Shown here piece after piece: positions 41,129 through 50,258 of a stretch of 64,000 nt of DNA. The stretch spans positions 186,001 through 250,000 of the forward strand of contig NZ_JAEUAX010000002.1 in the NCBI RefSeq assembly GCF_019511645.1, written 5' to 3'. The translations under genes and the position numbers were made by a program. A model generated the notes under the pieces. It searched no databases. It worked only from the letters and a program-made list of their open reading frames with translations, and was not told the DNA's origin. The stretch is from Microbacterium ureisolvens. GTDB taxonomy: Bacteria > Actinomycetota > Actinomycetes > Actinomycetales > Microbacteriaceae. Each line of letters begins with the position of its first letter. The stretch's first letter is position 1.

Positions 41129-41689
41129 TCAGTTCCAGACGCTGGGCGCCTGCGCACGCGTGGGAGGGAGAGCGGATGCTGCAGCCCAGTCGTGCACCCA
41201 TTCCTCCACCTCGGGAACACCCTCGGGCCGGCCGATCGCCGCGAAGAGCTCCTCGTGCGACAGTGTGCCGCCGGAGCGCTTCATCATGCGGGCGCGGATG
41301 ATCGCGCGGGCGTACACCTCGCCGGCGACGACAGCGCGATGCTCGAGGTAGACCGCCTTGTCGTCGTGCCCGATCATGCGCGACTCGACGTCGAACTTCT
41401 GCCACAGGTTGAGCGACTTGCGGAACGTCACGGTCTCGCTCGAGACGACGGCATACCAGCCGTACTTCTTCATGACGTCCCACAGGCCGGTGCGCACGAG
41501 CAGGTCCCATCGGCCGAGGTCGAACAGCGACAGGTAGCGCCCGTTGTTCATGTGGCGCAGCAGATCGATGTCGGTGAGCAGTGTGGTGAGCCGGATCCGG
41601 CTGATCTCGTGGGGGCCGAGCCGCCGGCCACGCCGCAGCCGCCGCCGCGCGGTCACCATCACCATCAGGGTGCGCCACATCACGTTCAC
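41129..41689 (-). CDS. Acyl-CoA thioesterase-like hotdog protein
   Basis: A 186-residue protein of the 4-hydroxybenzoyl-CoA thioesterase-like group with an N-terminal basic region (VTARRRLRRGRRLGPHEISR). The hotdog fold is seen in TDIDLLRHMNNGRYLSLFDL, where the N-terminal Asp/His/Asn cluster is the usual active site, and in MIGHDDKAVYLEHRAVVAGE. GTG at 41689 was chosen because relatives begin MNxxWRTL; no clear ribosome site exists and ATG at 41680 is an alternative. It should hydrolyse an acyl-CoA, but the substrate is unknown. Confidence 0.8.
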   Translation of the reverse strand: MNVMWRTLMVMVTARRRLRRGRRLGPHEISRIRLTTLLTDIDLLRHMNNGRYLSLFDLGRWDLLVRTGLWDVMKKYGWYAVVSSETVTFRKSLNLWQKFDVESRMIGHDDKAVYLEHRAVVAGEVYARAIIRARMMKRSGGTLSHEELFAAIGRPEGVPEVEEWVHDWAAASALPPTRAQAPSVWN

Positions 41690-41871
41690 GAGGTGCGATC
41701 GTAGCGATCCTCGCGGGGTGCGCGGATTCGGTTGTCGATTCCCGACAGGGCCCAGAAGTGACCGCGGAACATGCGCACGCGCGGAGGTCCGCAGCATCCT
41801 TTTGTCAACCCCTGTTCACCCGGTGTTCCCTCGATTTCGGGTCTCGCGCCGACGCGCGTAGAGTCTGGCCC

Positions 41872-42378
41872 ATGGAAGCCGAAACCCAGACCGACATCGT
41901 CGTCCGTCCGGTGCGCGACGTCGACGCGGAGGCCCTCGGGCGCGTCCACGCGACCGCCTGGCACGAGACGTACGACCACCTCATCAGCAAGGCCGCCCTC
42001 GAGGCCGTATCGCCCAAGCGCCTCGCCGAGCTCTGGACGCACTGGGCCGTCCAGGGTCCCGAGTTCAAGATGTTCGCCGCCCTCGTGAACGGCGAGATCG
42101 TCGGGTTCGCCGGCTCCGGTCCCGCACGCGACAAGGACGCCCCGCGTTTCCGCGAGCTGTACTTCATCTACCTGCTCGACGCCTACCACGGCACAGGCAT
42201 CGGCCAGAAGCTCTTCGACGCGGTCGTCGAGCCGGCCGAGGGCCTGTACCTCTGGGTCGCCGACGACAACCCGCGTGCGCACCGCTTCTACACGCGCAAC
42301 GGCTTCACGCTCGACGGGGCCACGCACACCGAGCCCTTCCTCGGCGAGACCCTCACCGAGGTGCGCTTCGTGCGCTGA
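41872..42378 (+). CDS. GNAT-family N-acetyltransferase
   Basis: A 168-residue acetyltransferase of the GCN5-related fold. The acetyl-CoA loop is seen in LLDAYHGTGIGQKLFDAV (Q/R-x-x-G-x-G/A pattern), after the strand RELYFIYL. The ending DNPRAHRFYTRNGFTLDGA is typical of family members that modify small molecules or N-termini. The ATG at 41872 fits the family length. A UUCG-capped hairpin terminator follows 14 bases after the stop. The substrate is unknown. Confidence 0.88.
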   Translation: MEAETQTDIVVRPVRDVDAEALGRVHATAWHETYDHLISKAALEAVSPKRLAELWTHWAVQGPEFKMFAALVNGEIVGFAGSGPARDKDAPRFRELYFIYLLDAYHGTGIGQKLFDAVVEPAEGLYLWVADDNPRAHRFYTRNGFTLDGATHTEPFLGETLTEVRFVR

Positions 42379-42392
42379 TCCACCGCTGTTCC

Positions 42393-42428
42393 GAGGGGGC
42401 GTGTCCGGTTCGCCGGGAACGCCCCCTC
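42393..42428 (+). terminator. Hairpin with TTCG loop after the GNAT gene
   Basis: Arms 42393-42408 and 42413-42428 match in 14 of 16 positions around a TTCG tetraloop, an especially stable RNA loop. It lies between the GNAT stop and the F420 ligase start on the same strand, so the two genes are probably separate units. Confidence 0.7.
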
Positions 42429-42480
42429 GCCGTCTCGCCAGGCGGGCACCCACCCGCCGCGCATCCGCAAGACTGGACCC

Positions 42481-43287
42481 ATGCCGCCTCGCACCGCGCT
42501 CACCGTCTGGCCCCTCGAGGGCATCCCCGAGATCGAGGCCGGCGCCGACCTCGTCGATGTCATCGCCCGCGCAGCGGACGACGAACTCGCGCACGGCGAC
42601 ATCCTCGTCGTGACTTCGAAGATCGTCTCGAAGGCCGAGGGCCGCTTCGTCGTCGCCGACGACCGCGAAGACGCCATCACGTCCGAGACGGTGCGGGTCG
42701 TGGCATCCCGGAGCACCCCCAACGGCGCGACCACGCGCATCGTGCAGAACCGGCTCGGCATGGTCTCCGCGGCCGCGGGCGTCGACGCCTCGAACACCCC
42801 GGCGGGCACCGTGCTGCTGCTGCCGGTCGACCCCGACGCCTCTGCCCGGGCGATCGCCGCGGGCTTGCGCGAGCGGCTCGGCGTCGAGGTCGGCGTCATC
42901 GTGTCGGACACGCTCGGCAGAGCCTGGCGCGAAGGTCAGACCGACCACGCGATCGGTGCCGGCGGCGTGCACGTCTTCGAGGATCTCCGCGGGGGCACGG
43001 ATGCCGAGGGCCGCCCGCTCGTCGTGACCATGCCCTGCGTCGGGGACGAACTGGCGGCAGCCGCGGACCTCGTCAAGGGCAAGGCGAGCCGGCGCCCCGT
43101 CGCCGTGGTGCGCGGGCGCGCCGACCTCGTCGGCGCACTGGACCTGCCCGGCGCCCGTTCGATCGTGCGCCCTCTCGAGAAGGACATGTTCCGCCTCGGG
43201 GCCGACGAGGCCTACGCCGAAGGATTCGCCGCGGGGCTTGCCCGCGGCCGCGACGCCGAAGAAGAGGCCTTCAGCTCCGGACCCTGA
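42481..43287 (+). CDS. cofE: Coenzyme F420-0:L-glutamate ligase
   Basis: A 268-residue CofE-like enzyme, equivalent to the N-terminal domain of FbiB. It adds the first gamma-linked glutamates to F420-0 using GTP. Characteristic segments are [17 protein letters not shown], the ENRLG-like [31 protein letters not shown] and [26 protein letters not shown]. The C-terminal reductase-like domain that actinobacteria often fuse to it (FbiB) is absent here. No other F420 genes are in the window. Confidence 0.9.
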   Translation: MPPRTALTVWPLEGIPEIEAGADLVDVIARAADDELAHGDILVVTSKIVSKAEGRFVVADDREDAITSETVRVVASRSTPNGATTRIVQNRLGMVSAAAGVDASNTPAGTVLLLPVDPDASARAIAAGLRERLGVEVGVIVSDTLGRAWREGQTDHAIGAGGVHVFEDLRGGTDAEGRPLVVTMPCVGDELAAAADLVKGKASRRPVAVVRGRADLVGALDLPGARSIVRPLEKDMFRLGADEAYAEGFAAGLARGRDAEEEAFSSGP

Positions 43288-43294
43288 CCGCTGC

Positions 43295-43377
43295 CGGTCG
43301 GGTTTGGGGCGCGTCCGGCGCATTCGGGGCGCGCGACGTGCGCCCCGAGCGACCACCGCGCGCCCCAAACCCGACCG
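43295..43377. repeat. Nested palindrome, copy 1 (bidirectional terminator-like)
   Basis: The outer arms 43295-43313 and 43359-43377 are perfect inverted copies of 19 bases containing GTTTGGGGCGC. Inside lies a second perfect hairpin with nine-base arms, 43324-43332 and 43340-43348, built on TCGGGGCGC. It sits between the convergent cofE and DUF4097 genes. A related element with the same nested plan is at 46351-46437. Confidence 0.75.
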
Positions 43378-43443
43378 CGACGACGCGAAGACCGACCCGC
43401 CGTCGCAGAGTCGCGACGACGGGTCGGAAACGGATGCTGCGGC

Positions 43444-44301
43444 TCAGCGCCCGGAGGTCAGCACGGCCTCGCCTGCCGACACCTGCACGGTAATGGTGCT
43501 CGAGGCGCCGGGCGTCGAGCCGATGTTGTTGTCGAACTGGCCCGCCGACACCTCGGAGGTCACGTGGTACTCGCCCGCGGGCACAGTGAGTCGCAGCGAG
43601 CCCGCGCTCACATCGAGATCGACCATGTCCGGCTGCGCGCCCGTGAGCGTCGCGTCGAGGGAGCCCGCGCTCACCGTGAGGTCGGCCTCGCTCACGCCGT
43701 CGAGCTCGAGCGTGCCGCGACCGGCGCTCACGTCGGCGCTGAGCGACTCCGCGGAACCCGAGACGTCGAACGACCCCGCCGCGAGCGACAGGCCCAGCGC
43801 GCCGAACTCTCCGTCGGTCACGAACTCGCCGGCCGCGAGCGACACGTCCGCATCCAGACCCTCGAGGGAGGACGGCAGCCGCAGGACGGCGTCCGCTCCC
43901 CCGTCACCGAACCAGCCGCGCCAGCCGAACCAGCCGAAGCGGTCGGGCGACGAGACCCGGAGCGTGTCGCCGTCGCGCTCGAGAAGCCACGCGTCGGCGT
44001 CCCACGAGCTCGTCACTTCGAGCTCGGCGTCGCGAACGTCGGAGAACTCGACGCGCAGCGTGCCGGCGGCGGCATCGACGGCGAGTTCGTCGACGCCCGC
44101 GGCGTCGACCGCACGGGTCGAGGTGTGCACGGATGCCGAGGCGATGGTCCCGACGGCGGCCGAGATCGTCGCGCCCAGGAGCACGATGCCTCCCAGCACG
44201 ATCACGACGATCGCGACGGCGCGTGATCCGCCGGAGGAGGGCCGCGGCGGCTCGACGGGGCTGTCAGGTGCCACGGGAGGAGGAGTGAGTGTCGTGCTCA
44301 T
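43444..44301 (-). CDS. DUF4097-family beta-strand repeat protein with one membrane anchor
   Basis: A 285-residue protein with a proline-rich start, one membrane helix (AVAIVVIVLGGIVLLGATIS, residues ~29-50) and a right-handed-type beta domain. The strand repeats in that domain resemble each other (VDAAAGTLRVE, VSLAAGEFVTD, LSLAAGSFDVSG, VSAGRGTLELD, VSAGSLDATL, VSAGSLRLTV, VSAGEAVL). It is predicted to be outside the membrane. Its ATG overlaps the response-regulator stop (ATGA), so it is translated together with the two-component pair. DUF4097 proteins in such clusters (LiaF/LiaG-like) are thought to tune envelope-stress signalling. Confidence 0.85.
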   Translation of the reverse strand: MSTTLTPPPVAPDSPVEPPRPSSGGSRAVAIVVIVLGGIVLLGATISAAVGTIASASVHTSTRAVDAAGVDELAVDAAAGTLRVEFSDVRDAELEVTSSWDADAWLLERDGDTLRVSSPDRFGWFGWRGWFGDGGADAVLRLPSSLEGLDADVSLAAGEFVTDGEFGALGLSLAAGSFDVSGSAESLSADVSAGRGTLELDGVSEADLTVSAGSLDATLTGAQPDMVDLDVSAGSLRLTVPAGEYHVTSEVSAGQFDNNIGSTPGASSTITVQVSAGEAVLTSGR

Positions 44302-45002
44302 CGGTTCGTTCCTGTCTGCGGCCCGGGGCCGCGCGTGGGAGCAGGCGGCATCGGGCCGCCGTGCTCGAGGTGGGCGATCGCGGCGAGCACGCGCCGGTTG
44401 CCCGATTCGTCGGGTTCGAGGTCCAGCTTCTGGAAGACCGCGGTGATGTGCTTCTCGACGCTGCCCTCGGTGACGTGGAGCGTCTTGGCGATGGCCTGGT
44501 TGGACCGCCCTTCCGCGATGAGGGCGAGCACCGAGGCCTCGCGTTCGGTGAGGCGCAGCATCCGTTCGTCCCTCGTCCGCCGGCTGAGCAGCTGCGCGAC
44601 GACCTCCGGGTCGAGCACCGTGGCACCCGCGGCGATGCGCTCGATCGCCTCGAGGAAGTCGGTGACGTCGGCGACGCGGTCCTTGAGGAGGTAGCCGAGC
44701 GCGCCGCCGCTGGACGAGATGAGGTCGGCGGCGTACCGCTCCTCGACGTACTGCGAGAGCACCAGCACCGCCAGCTGCGGCAGCCGCGCCCTGAGCGACA
44801 GCGCCGCGCGGATGCCCTCGTCGACCCACGTCGGCGGCAGCCGCACGTCGAGGATGCAGAGGTCGGGCGCCGTCTGGTCCACGGTCTCGTCGAGCCGCGA
44901 GGCGTCGGGCAGGGCGGCGACCACCTCGTGGCCGGCGTCTTCGAGCACCCGCACCAGGCCGGCGCGCAGCAGCGCCGAGTCCTCGCAGATCAGGATGCGC
45001 AC
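44298..45002 (-). CDS. LuxR-type (NarL family) response regulator
   Basis: A 234-residue regulator with a receiver domain (ILICEDSALLRAGL, phospho-acceptor Asp52 in CILDVRLPP, Lys in GYLLKD) and a C-terminal LuxR helix-turn-helix (LTEREASVLALIAEGRSNQA, then TEGSVEKHITAVFQKL). The GTG start at 45002 lies inside the end of the kinase gene, and its stop overlaps the DUF4097 start. It is the partner of the kinase at 44990-46255 and probably controls this operon. Confidence 0.92.
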   Translation of the reverse strand: MRILICEDSALLRAGLVRVLEDAGHEVVAALPDASRLDETVDQTAPDLCILDVRLPPTWVDEGIRAALSLRARLPQLAVLVLSQYVEERYAADLISSSGGALGYLLKDRVADVTDFLEAIERIAAGATVLDPEVVAQLLSRRTRDERMLRLTEREASVLALIAEGRSNQAIAKTLHVTEGSVEKHITAVFQKLDLEPDESGNRRVLAAIAHLEHGGPMPPAPTRGPGPQTGTNR

Positions 45003-46255
45003 GGGATGCTCACCTCCACGCTCGTGGGTCCGCCCGCGGGGCTGTCGATGCGCGCCTCGCCGCCGGCCGCGAGCACGCGGTTGACGATGCCGTCGAGGCC
45101 GCCGCCGGGGATGACCCGCGCGCCGCCGACGCCGTTGTCTTCGACGCGGGCCCACAGCATGCCGGGCTCGCGCAGGCGCGCGACCACTCGCACCTCGGTC
45201 GCCCGCGAGTGCTTGGCGGCGTTGGTGAGGGCCTCGGCGATCACGAAGTACGCCGCGGCCTCGGTGTCTCGGCTGCAGCGGCCGTCGAGGCGGACGTCGG
45301 TGTGCACGGGCACGACGGAGCGGGCGACGAGAGCCGAGATGGCGGCGTCGAGACCGCGATCGTCGAGGACGGACGTGTGGATGCCTCGTGCCAGCTGTCG
45401 CAGCTCCGTGATGGCCGCCTTCGTCGAGGTGTGGGCCTCGGTGATGAGCGCCTTCGCGGCTTCGGGGTCGGCGTCGATCTTCTGCTGGGCGAGCCCGAGC
45501 GTCATGCCGACCGAGACGAGGCGCGGCTGCACGCCGTCGTGGAGGTCGCGCTCGATGCGCGTGCGCTCGACGTCGGCCGCGCGCACGGCACCGGCGTGCT
45601 GCTGGCTCGACATGCGGGCCGCGGCGGCGAGCTGGGCCTCGCGCGAGGGCACCATGATGGCCCGCGCGATGATGCCGTGGAGCACACCGAGCCCGATGAG
45701 CGCGGCGGCCGAGAACAGCGCGGCGAAGATGCCCACCGGGACGGCCCATGCCAGCGGCACCTCGATGCCGGTGCGCGCGAGGCGCACGGCGCTCGCCTCG
45801 GCGAACAGCGGCGCGAACGTGAGCACCGCGCCCGACACGAGGATCCCGGCGAGAGCCACGACGACCCAGCCGAGGATCGTCGAGATCGCGAGGTTCGCGA
45901 TGGCGCGCCACGTGCCGGGGTCGATCGTCTGCATCCAGAGCGTGCGGAGGAAGCCGCCGAACCCGGGCCGTCCGCTCGAGCGCGGACGCAGCCGAGGGAG
46001 CCCGAAGCGGTACAGGCCCTCGACGCGCTCGGTCTCGAGCCAGCCGAGCGCGAAGAGCACGTAGACGAGCCCGACGAGCACCACAAGGCCGATGCCGACG
46101 ACGAACACCAGGCCGATGCCGACGCCGAGGAGCGTGAAGAGGAGGGAGAAGGCGGCGACGCCGAGGACGCCGAGCGCGGCGAGCTGCGCGATGGCGCCCG
46201 CCACCTGGGCGGGCCGCGTCACCGGGCGGACGGGAGGAGAGTCCGAGGAGGTCAT
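44990..46255 (-). CDS. Sensor histidine kinase (NarL/LiaS type)
   Basis: A 421-residue membrane kinase with about four to six helices in the first 250 residues (GVLGVAAFSLLFTLLGVGIG, VVLVGLVYVLFAL, LGWVVVALAGILVSGAVL, FAALFSAAALIGLG). The HisKA_3 phosphorylation helix follows, with His in RIERDLHDGVQPRLVSV, and then a short HATPase (EALTNAAKHS, VEDNGVGG, GGGLDGIVNR). ATG at 46255 directly follows AACTTTGGTGAC, so the message may have almost no leader. It forms an operon with the regulator and the DUF4097 protein; the signal is probably envelope stress. Confidence 0.92.
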   Translation of the reverse strand: MTSSDSPPVRPVTRPAQVAGAIAQLAALGVLGVAAFSLLFTLLGVGIGLVFVVGIGLVVLVGLVYVLFALGWLETERVEGLYRFGLPRLRPRSSGRPGFGGFLRTLWMQTIDPGTWRAIANLAISTILGWVVVALAGILVSGAVLTFAPLFAEASAVRLARTGIEVPLAWAVPVGIFAALFSAAALIGLGVLHGIIARAIMVPSREAQLAAAARMSSQQHAGAVRAADVERTRIERDLHDGVQPRLVSVGMTLGLAQQKIDADPEAAKALITEAHTSTKAAITELRQLARGIHTSVLDDRGLDAAISALVARSVVPVHTDVRLDGRCSRDTEAAAYFVIAEALTNAAKHSRATEVRVVARLREPGMLWARVEDNGVGGARVIPGGGLDGIVNRVLAAGGEARIDSPAGGPTSVEVSIPCAS

Positions 46256-46350
46256 GTCACCAAAGTTAGGCGTGCCCGCCGCGCCGCGCGCCCGAGGCAT
46301 CCGGAGACTTCTCTTCGGGTTATCCCCCGTCCCATGCCCCTCTGACGGTC

Positions 46351-46437
46351 GTGTCGCGCGTTTGGGGCGCACGAGGTGTCGTCGGGGCGCGCGCCGCACG
46401 CCCCGAGGGTACGAGGCGCGCCCCAGACGCGAGACGC
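46351..46437. repeat. Nested palindrome, copy 2
   Basis: An imperfect outer inverted repeat: TTTGGGGCGC at 46361-46370 pairs with the GCGCCCCAGA region near 46418-46427, continuing into TCGCG/CGCGA. It encloses a perfect inner hairpin (46382-46389 and 46399-46406, TCGGGGCG/CGCCCCGA, nine-base loop). Order, spacing and core sequences match copy 1 at 43295-43377. It lies just beyond the stop of the cytochrome b gene (minus strand), where a terminator would be expected. Confidence 0.65.
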
Positions 46438-46466
46438 TCCGGCGACGCCATCGGCGCCCGCTCGCG

Positions 46467-48320
46467 TCAGCGTCCGGAGACCTTGCCGAAAAGGCGCGCG
46501 ATCGGTGCGAGCACCAGCGGCCGGGCGGCCACCCAGGCGGCGGCGATGACGACGAGGGACGCCACGAAGAACCAGAAGCCGGTCCAGTTGTCGGCGTACG
46601 CGTCCGGGTCGACGGAGCCCTGCGCAGCGTACATGTGGTTGAGGTTGCGCAGAGCGCCGGTCGCGAAGACGAGGAACACGTGCACCGCGATGAACACCAC
46701 GAAGTAGAGCATCACCGGGAAGTGCACCGCGCGCGCCCACTCCACCGGGTAGGCCCTGTTCAGCCCGGCCGCGTTCTTCGGCCAGACGTGGCTCATCCGC
46801 ACTCCCGTGGCGATCGCCAGCGGCGCGGCGAGGAACACGGTCGCGAAGTACGCGAGCTGCTGCAGCGAGTTGTAGTTCACCCACCCGTTCTCGGTGGGCC
46901 AGTCCAGCGACACGTACTGCAGTGCCGCCGACACGGCGTTCGGGAACACCTCCCACGACGTGGGCACGATCTTCATCCACTGCCCGGTGATGAACAGCAG
47001 CGCCACGAAGATCACGCCGTTCACGATCCACAGGATGTCGAGCGACTGGTGGAACCACAGGTTGAGGCTCATCTTGCGCCGGCCGTTGTTGCGCGGCGAC
47101 CAGAACACGCTCGGTCGCTTGTCGGTGCGCACCTGCAGACCGCTGCGGATGATCAGCACCATCAGGAACACGTTGAAGAAGTGCTGCCATCCGAGCCACG
47201 CCGGAATGCCCACCGGCGCCCCTTCGGGCAGGTGGTACTCGCCCGGATATGCCGCGAGGAAGTCGACGCCCCAGGTCGTGCTGAGGAGCCAGCGGACCGC
47301 CAGCACCGCCATCCCGGCGGCGTACAGCAGTCCGGCGCCACCGACGATGACGGCGCCGGCCCACTGTCCCCGCGTGAACGGCCCGATGCGCTTCGGCTCC
47401 GGTGCCACCGCCGGGCGGGTCTTCGCGGTCGCTCCCGCCCACACGGTGCGGCGGAAGGGCAGCGGCTCCGACAGCGGAACCCCCGTCGCGGTGGCAGGTG
47501 CTGCGGGAGCGACGACCTCGGCGACTGGGGTCTCCGCATCCGCCGAGGTCTGCGCTGTCGCGACGGATGCTTCGGCCGCTGCGGCGACCACGGGAGCCGG
47601 CGCCGCAGCGCCCGGGCGCGGGAGACCGGTGCGCACCGGGCGCTCGGTCGGGGCGGACACGGTCGCCGCGGCATCCGTGACTGCCGCTGGGATCGCGGTC
47701 GGCGCGAGTCCGGCCGGGGGCCACGGCTCGCCGCCCGCCACGCGCGGGAGCCCGCGGCGCAGCGCCTTCGCGCCATCGCCGGCCGAGCTCGCAGCTTCGG
47801 GGGTCGCGACACGCGGGGCCGCAGCATCCGTTCCCGCGTGCTGCGCCACCTGAACCTGTGACTGGTCCGCAGCGGGCTGTTCGGGGGTCGCGACACGCGG
47901 GGTCGCAGCATCCGTTCCCGCGTGCTGCGCCGCCTGAACCACCGGCGACGAAGCGGCGAGCGTGGATGCCGGCGGCCACGGCTCCCCGCCGGCCACGCGC
48001 GGCAGACCACGGCGGATGCCTCGCGACGCAGCGGGCGCCGGTGCCTCGGGGTTCGCGACACCCGGGGTGGCAGCATCCGTTCCCGCGTGTTGCGCCACCA
48101 GACCCACCTCCGGGACAGCGGCAGCGCGCCCGGGGGTCGCGACACGCGGGGTCGATGTCTCGGATCCCGCGGGTTGTGTCGCCTGAACGGCCGAGACCGG
48201 CGCCTCGGCCGGCGCGGCACCGTTGCCGTTCGCGCCGGGCGCGGCGCCGGCGGGGGGCCAGGGCTCGCCGCCGGGCACGCGCGGCAGGCCGCGGCGCACC
48301 GTGGAACCGAACGTCGCCAT
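46467..48320 (-). CDS. Cytochrome b-like membrane protein with a repeat-rich N-terminal extension
   Basis: A 617-residue protein. Residues ~318-617 contain about six membrane segments with histidines placed as heme ligands ([44 protein letters not shown]), like cytochrome b561/formate dehydrogenase gamma subunits. The first ~310 residues are low-complexity Ala/Pro/Thr. They carry three copies of [16 protein letters not shown] (9-24, 103-118, 188-203) plus a degenerate fourth at ~230, and three copies of AQHAGTDAA(T/A)PxVA(T/N)PE between them (76-92, 131-147, 159-175). No signal peptide precedes it. It follows etfA by six bases. A role in passing ETF electrons to the membrane is inferred from the operon. 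Confidence 0.82.
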   Translation of the reverse strand: MATFGSTVRRGLPRVPGGEPWPPAGAAPGANGNGAAPAEAPVSAVQATQPAGSETSTPRVATPGRAAAVPEVGLVAQHAGTDAATPGVANPEAPAPAASRGIRRGLPRVAGGEPWPPASTLAASSPVVQAAQHAGTDAATPRVATPEQPAADQSQVQVAQHAGTDAAAPRVATPEAASSAGDGAKALRRGLPRVAGGEPWPPAGLAPTAIPAAVTDAAATVSAPTERPVRTGLPRPGAAAPAPVVAAAAEASVATAQTSADAETPVAEVVAPAAPATATGVPLSEPLPFRRTVWAGATAKTRPAVAPEPKRIGPFTRGQWAGAVIVGGAGLLYAAGMAVLAVRWLLSTTWGVDFLAAYPGEYHLPEGAPVGIPAWLGWQHFFNVFLMVLIIRSGLQVRTDKRPSVFWSPRNNGRRKMSLNLWFHQSLDILWIVNGVIFVALLFITGQWMKIVPTSWEVFPNAVSAALQYVSLDWPTENGWVNYNSLQQLAYFATVFLAAPLAIATGVRMSHVWPKNAAGLNRAYPVEWARAVHFPVMLYFVVFIAVHVFLVFATGALRNLNHMYAAQGSVDPDAYADNWTGFWFFVASLVVIAAAWVAARPLVLAPIARLFGKVSGR

Positions 48321-48326
48321 GCCGGG

Positions 48327-49292
48327 TTACGCCTTCTTCGCCTCGAGCGCCGCGATCAGCTGCGGCACGACCGTGAACACGTCGCCGACGACGCCGAAAT
48401 CCGCGATCTCGAAGATCGGGGCGTCGGGGTCCTTGTTGATCGCGACGATGGTCTTCGCGGTCTGCATGCCGGCCTTGTGCTGGATCGCACCCGAGATGCC
48501 CAGCGCCACGTACAGCTGCGGCGACACCGAGACCCCGGTCTGGCCGACCTGGTACGAGTACGGCACGTAGCCGGCGTCGACCGCGGCGCGCGACGCTCCG
48601 ACCGCGGCGCCGAGCGCGTCGGCCAGCTGCTCGACGAGCGCGAACTTCTCGCCGGACCCCAGACCTCGTCCGCCCGACACCACGCGGGCGGCGCCGCGCA
48701 GCTCGGGACGCGACGACGACACCACGGCCTCGTCGACCGAGACCACGGTGGCGGCGCGACGACCCGACGCACGGACCTCGAGCGGCTCGGCCTCGACGCC
48801 GGTGACCGCCTCGGCGCGGGCGTCTATCGAGCCCTGCCGGATCGTGATGACCGGGGCGCCCCACGTGACGGCCGAGTCCACGTTGTACGCACCGCCGTAC
48901 ACCGAGTGGTGCGCGATCACGCCCTCCGCATCGCGCGAGACGCCGACCGCGTCCACCGCGACGCCCGACCGGGTGCGTGCGGCATACCGGCCGGCGACCT
49001 CGCGGCCCTCCACCGAGTTCGCCACGAGGATCGCGTCCGGACGCACCAGGTCGGCGGCCTCCGTCAGCGCGTCCACCCGAGGCACGGTCAGCCCGTCGCC
49101 GGCCGGCGCGACCAGGACCGATGCGGCGCCGAGGGCCGCAGCATCCGCCCCCAGAGCCGGGTCTCCGATGATCACCGCGACCGGCGTGCCCACCGAGGCT
49201 GCCGCGCCCAGCAGCTCGGCTGCCGTCTTGGCGAGCCCGCCGGAGGGCGTCGTGTCGAGGAGGACCAGGATCGAGTCATCTGCAAACGTCAT
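48327..49292 (-). CDS. etfA: Electron transfer flavoprotein, alpha subunit
   Basis: A 321-residue FAD-binding subunit of ETF. The FAD region near the C-terminus is intact: [60 protein letters not shown] and [16 protein letters not shown] at 49292 gives the usual length. It starts ten bases after etfB and is followed six bases on by the cytochrome b gene. It receives electrons from acyl-CoA dehydrogenases such as that encoded at 52776-53948. Confidence 0.94.
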   Translation of the reverse strand: MTFADDSILVLLDTTPSGGLAKTAAELLGAAASVGTPVAVIIGDPALGADAAALGAASVLVAPAGDGLTVPRVDALTEAADLVRPDAILVANSVEGREVAGRYAARTRSGVAVDAVGVSRDAEGVIAHHSVYGGAYNVDSAVTWGAPVITIRQGSIDARAEAVTGVEAEPLEVRASGRRAATVVSVDEAVVSSSRPELRGAARVVSGGRGLGSGEKFALVEQLADALGAAVGASRAAVDAGYVPYSYQVGQTGVSVSPQLYVALGISGAIQHKAGMQTAKTIVAINKDPDAPIFEIADFGVVGDVFTVVPQLIAALEAKKA

Positions 49293-49302
49293 GGGCGCTT
49301 CC

Positions 49303-50079
49303 TCACGCGAGCCGGTTCTGGACGAGGAACTCCGCGAGCTTCTGCCCCGCGTCCCCCTCGTCGACGATCTTGACGCCGGCCTCGCGCGGCGGCTTCTCAC
49401 TGAGCCCGATCACGATCGACCGCGACGCGTCGGGGTCGTGCGGGTCGATCTCGAGCTCGGCGAGCGACAGCGTCTCGAACGGCTTCTTCTTCGCCGCCAT
49501 GATGCCCTTGAAGTTGGGGAAGCGCGCGTCGGGCAGCGCCTCGGTGATCGAGATCACCGCCGGCAGCGTCGCCGTCACCTGCAGCGTGGCACCGTCGGAC
49601 GCCCGTGTGCCCGAGACCTCGGCGTCGCCGATCTCCACCGAGCTCAGATACGTCGCCGACGGGACGTCGAGGATCTCGGCGATCATGGCGGGGATGATCC
49701 CGCCGACGCCGTCGGTCGAGAGGTTGCCGCCGATCACGAGGTCGAACCCGGTGCGCTGCAGCGCCGCCGCGAGAACCTCGGCCGTGAGCCCCAGATCCGC
49801 CCCGAGCAGCCCCTCGTCGACGACCTGCACGGCCGACGCGGCACCCATCGCGAGACCCTTGCGCACGGTCGCCGATGCCGATGCGGGCGTCATCGAGAGG
49901 ACGACGACTTCGGTGCCGGGGGTCTTGTCGGCGTACGAGAGCGCCACTTCCAGGGCGCGCTCACCGATCTCGTCGAGCACCGTCTCGCTCGCGGCGCGAT
50001 CGGCCAGGCCCGTCTCGAGAGACAGCTTGCGATCCCCATAGGTATCCGGGACTTCCTTGACCAGGACGACGATCTTCAT
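49303..50079 (-). CDS. etfB: Electron transfer flavoprotein, beta subunit
   Basis: A 258-residue subunit of ETF that begins [20 protein letters not shown]. It carries the family segments [20 protein letters not shown] and [21 protein letters not shown], and the conserved [20 protein letters not shown] near the C-terminus. It is the first gene of the etfB-etfA-cytochrome b operon. The promoter must lie in the 179 bases shared with the divergent MarR gene, which contains TGTATACA (50177-50184). Confidence 0.94.
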   Translation of the reverse strand: MKIVVLVKEVPDTYGDRKLSLETGLADRAASETVLDEIGERALEVALSYADKTPGTEVVVLSMTPASASATVRKGLAMGAASAVQVVDEGLLGADLGLTAEVLAAALQRTGFDLVIGGNLSTDGVGGIIPAMIAEILDVPSATYLSSVEIGDAEVSGTRASDGATLQVTATLPAVISITEALPDARFPNFKGIMAAKKKPFETLSLAELEIDPHDPDASRSIVIGLSEKPPREAGVKIVDEGDAGQKLAEFLVQNRLA

Positions 50080-50258
50080 ACGATCTCCTCACGCTGGGCA
50101 CGAGTCTATGGCTCGCTGCGCAATGTACCCAATCCCGTGAAATGAACCGGCGATGACTGACCCATGACCCGCCGTGTGTATACATAGAGCGCCGATTCGA
50201 GGCATCCGTCGTTCATCGTCACGCCCCGGACCGATACGGTGGGGACGAGGAGGTCGTC

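Noticed and set aside
47700..48200. Regularly spaced repeats that could suggest a CRISPR array
   Set aside because: The repeats are in frame inside the cytochrome b gene, are translated into conserved peptide motifs, and have unequal spacing with low-complexity spacers.
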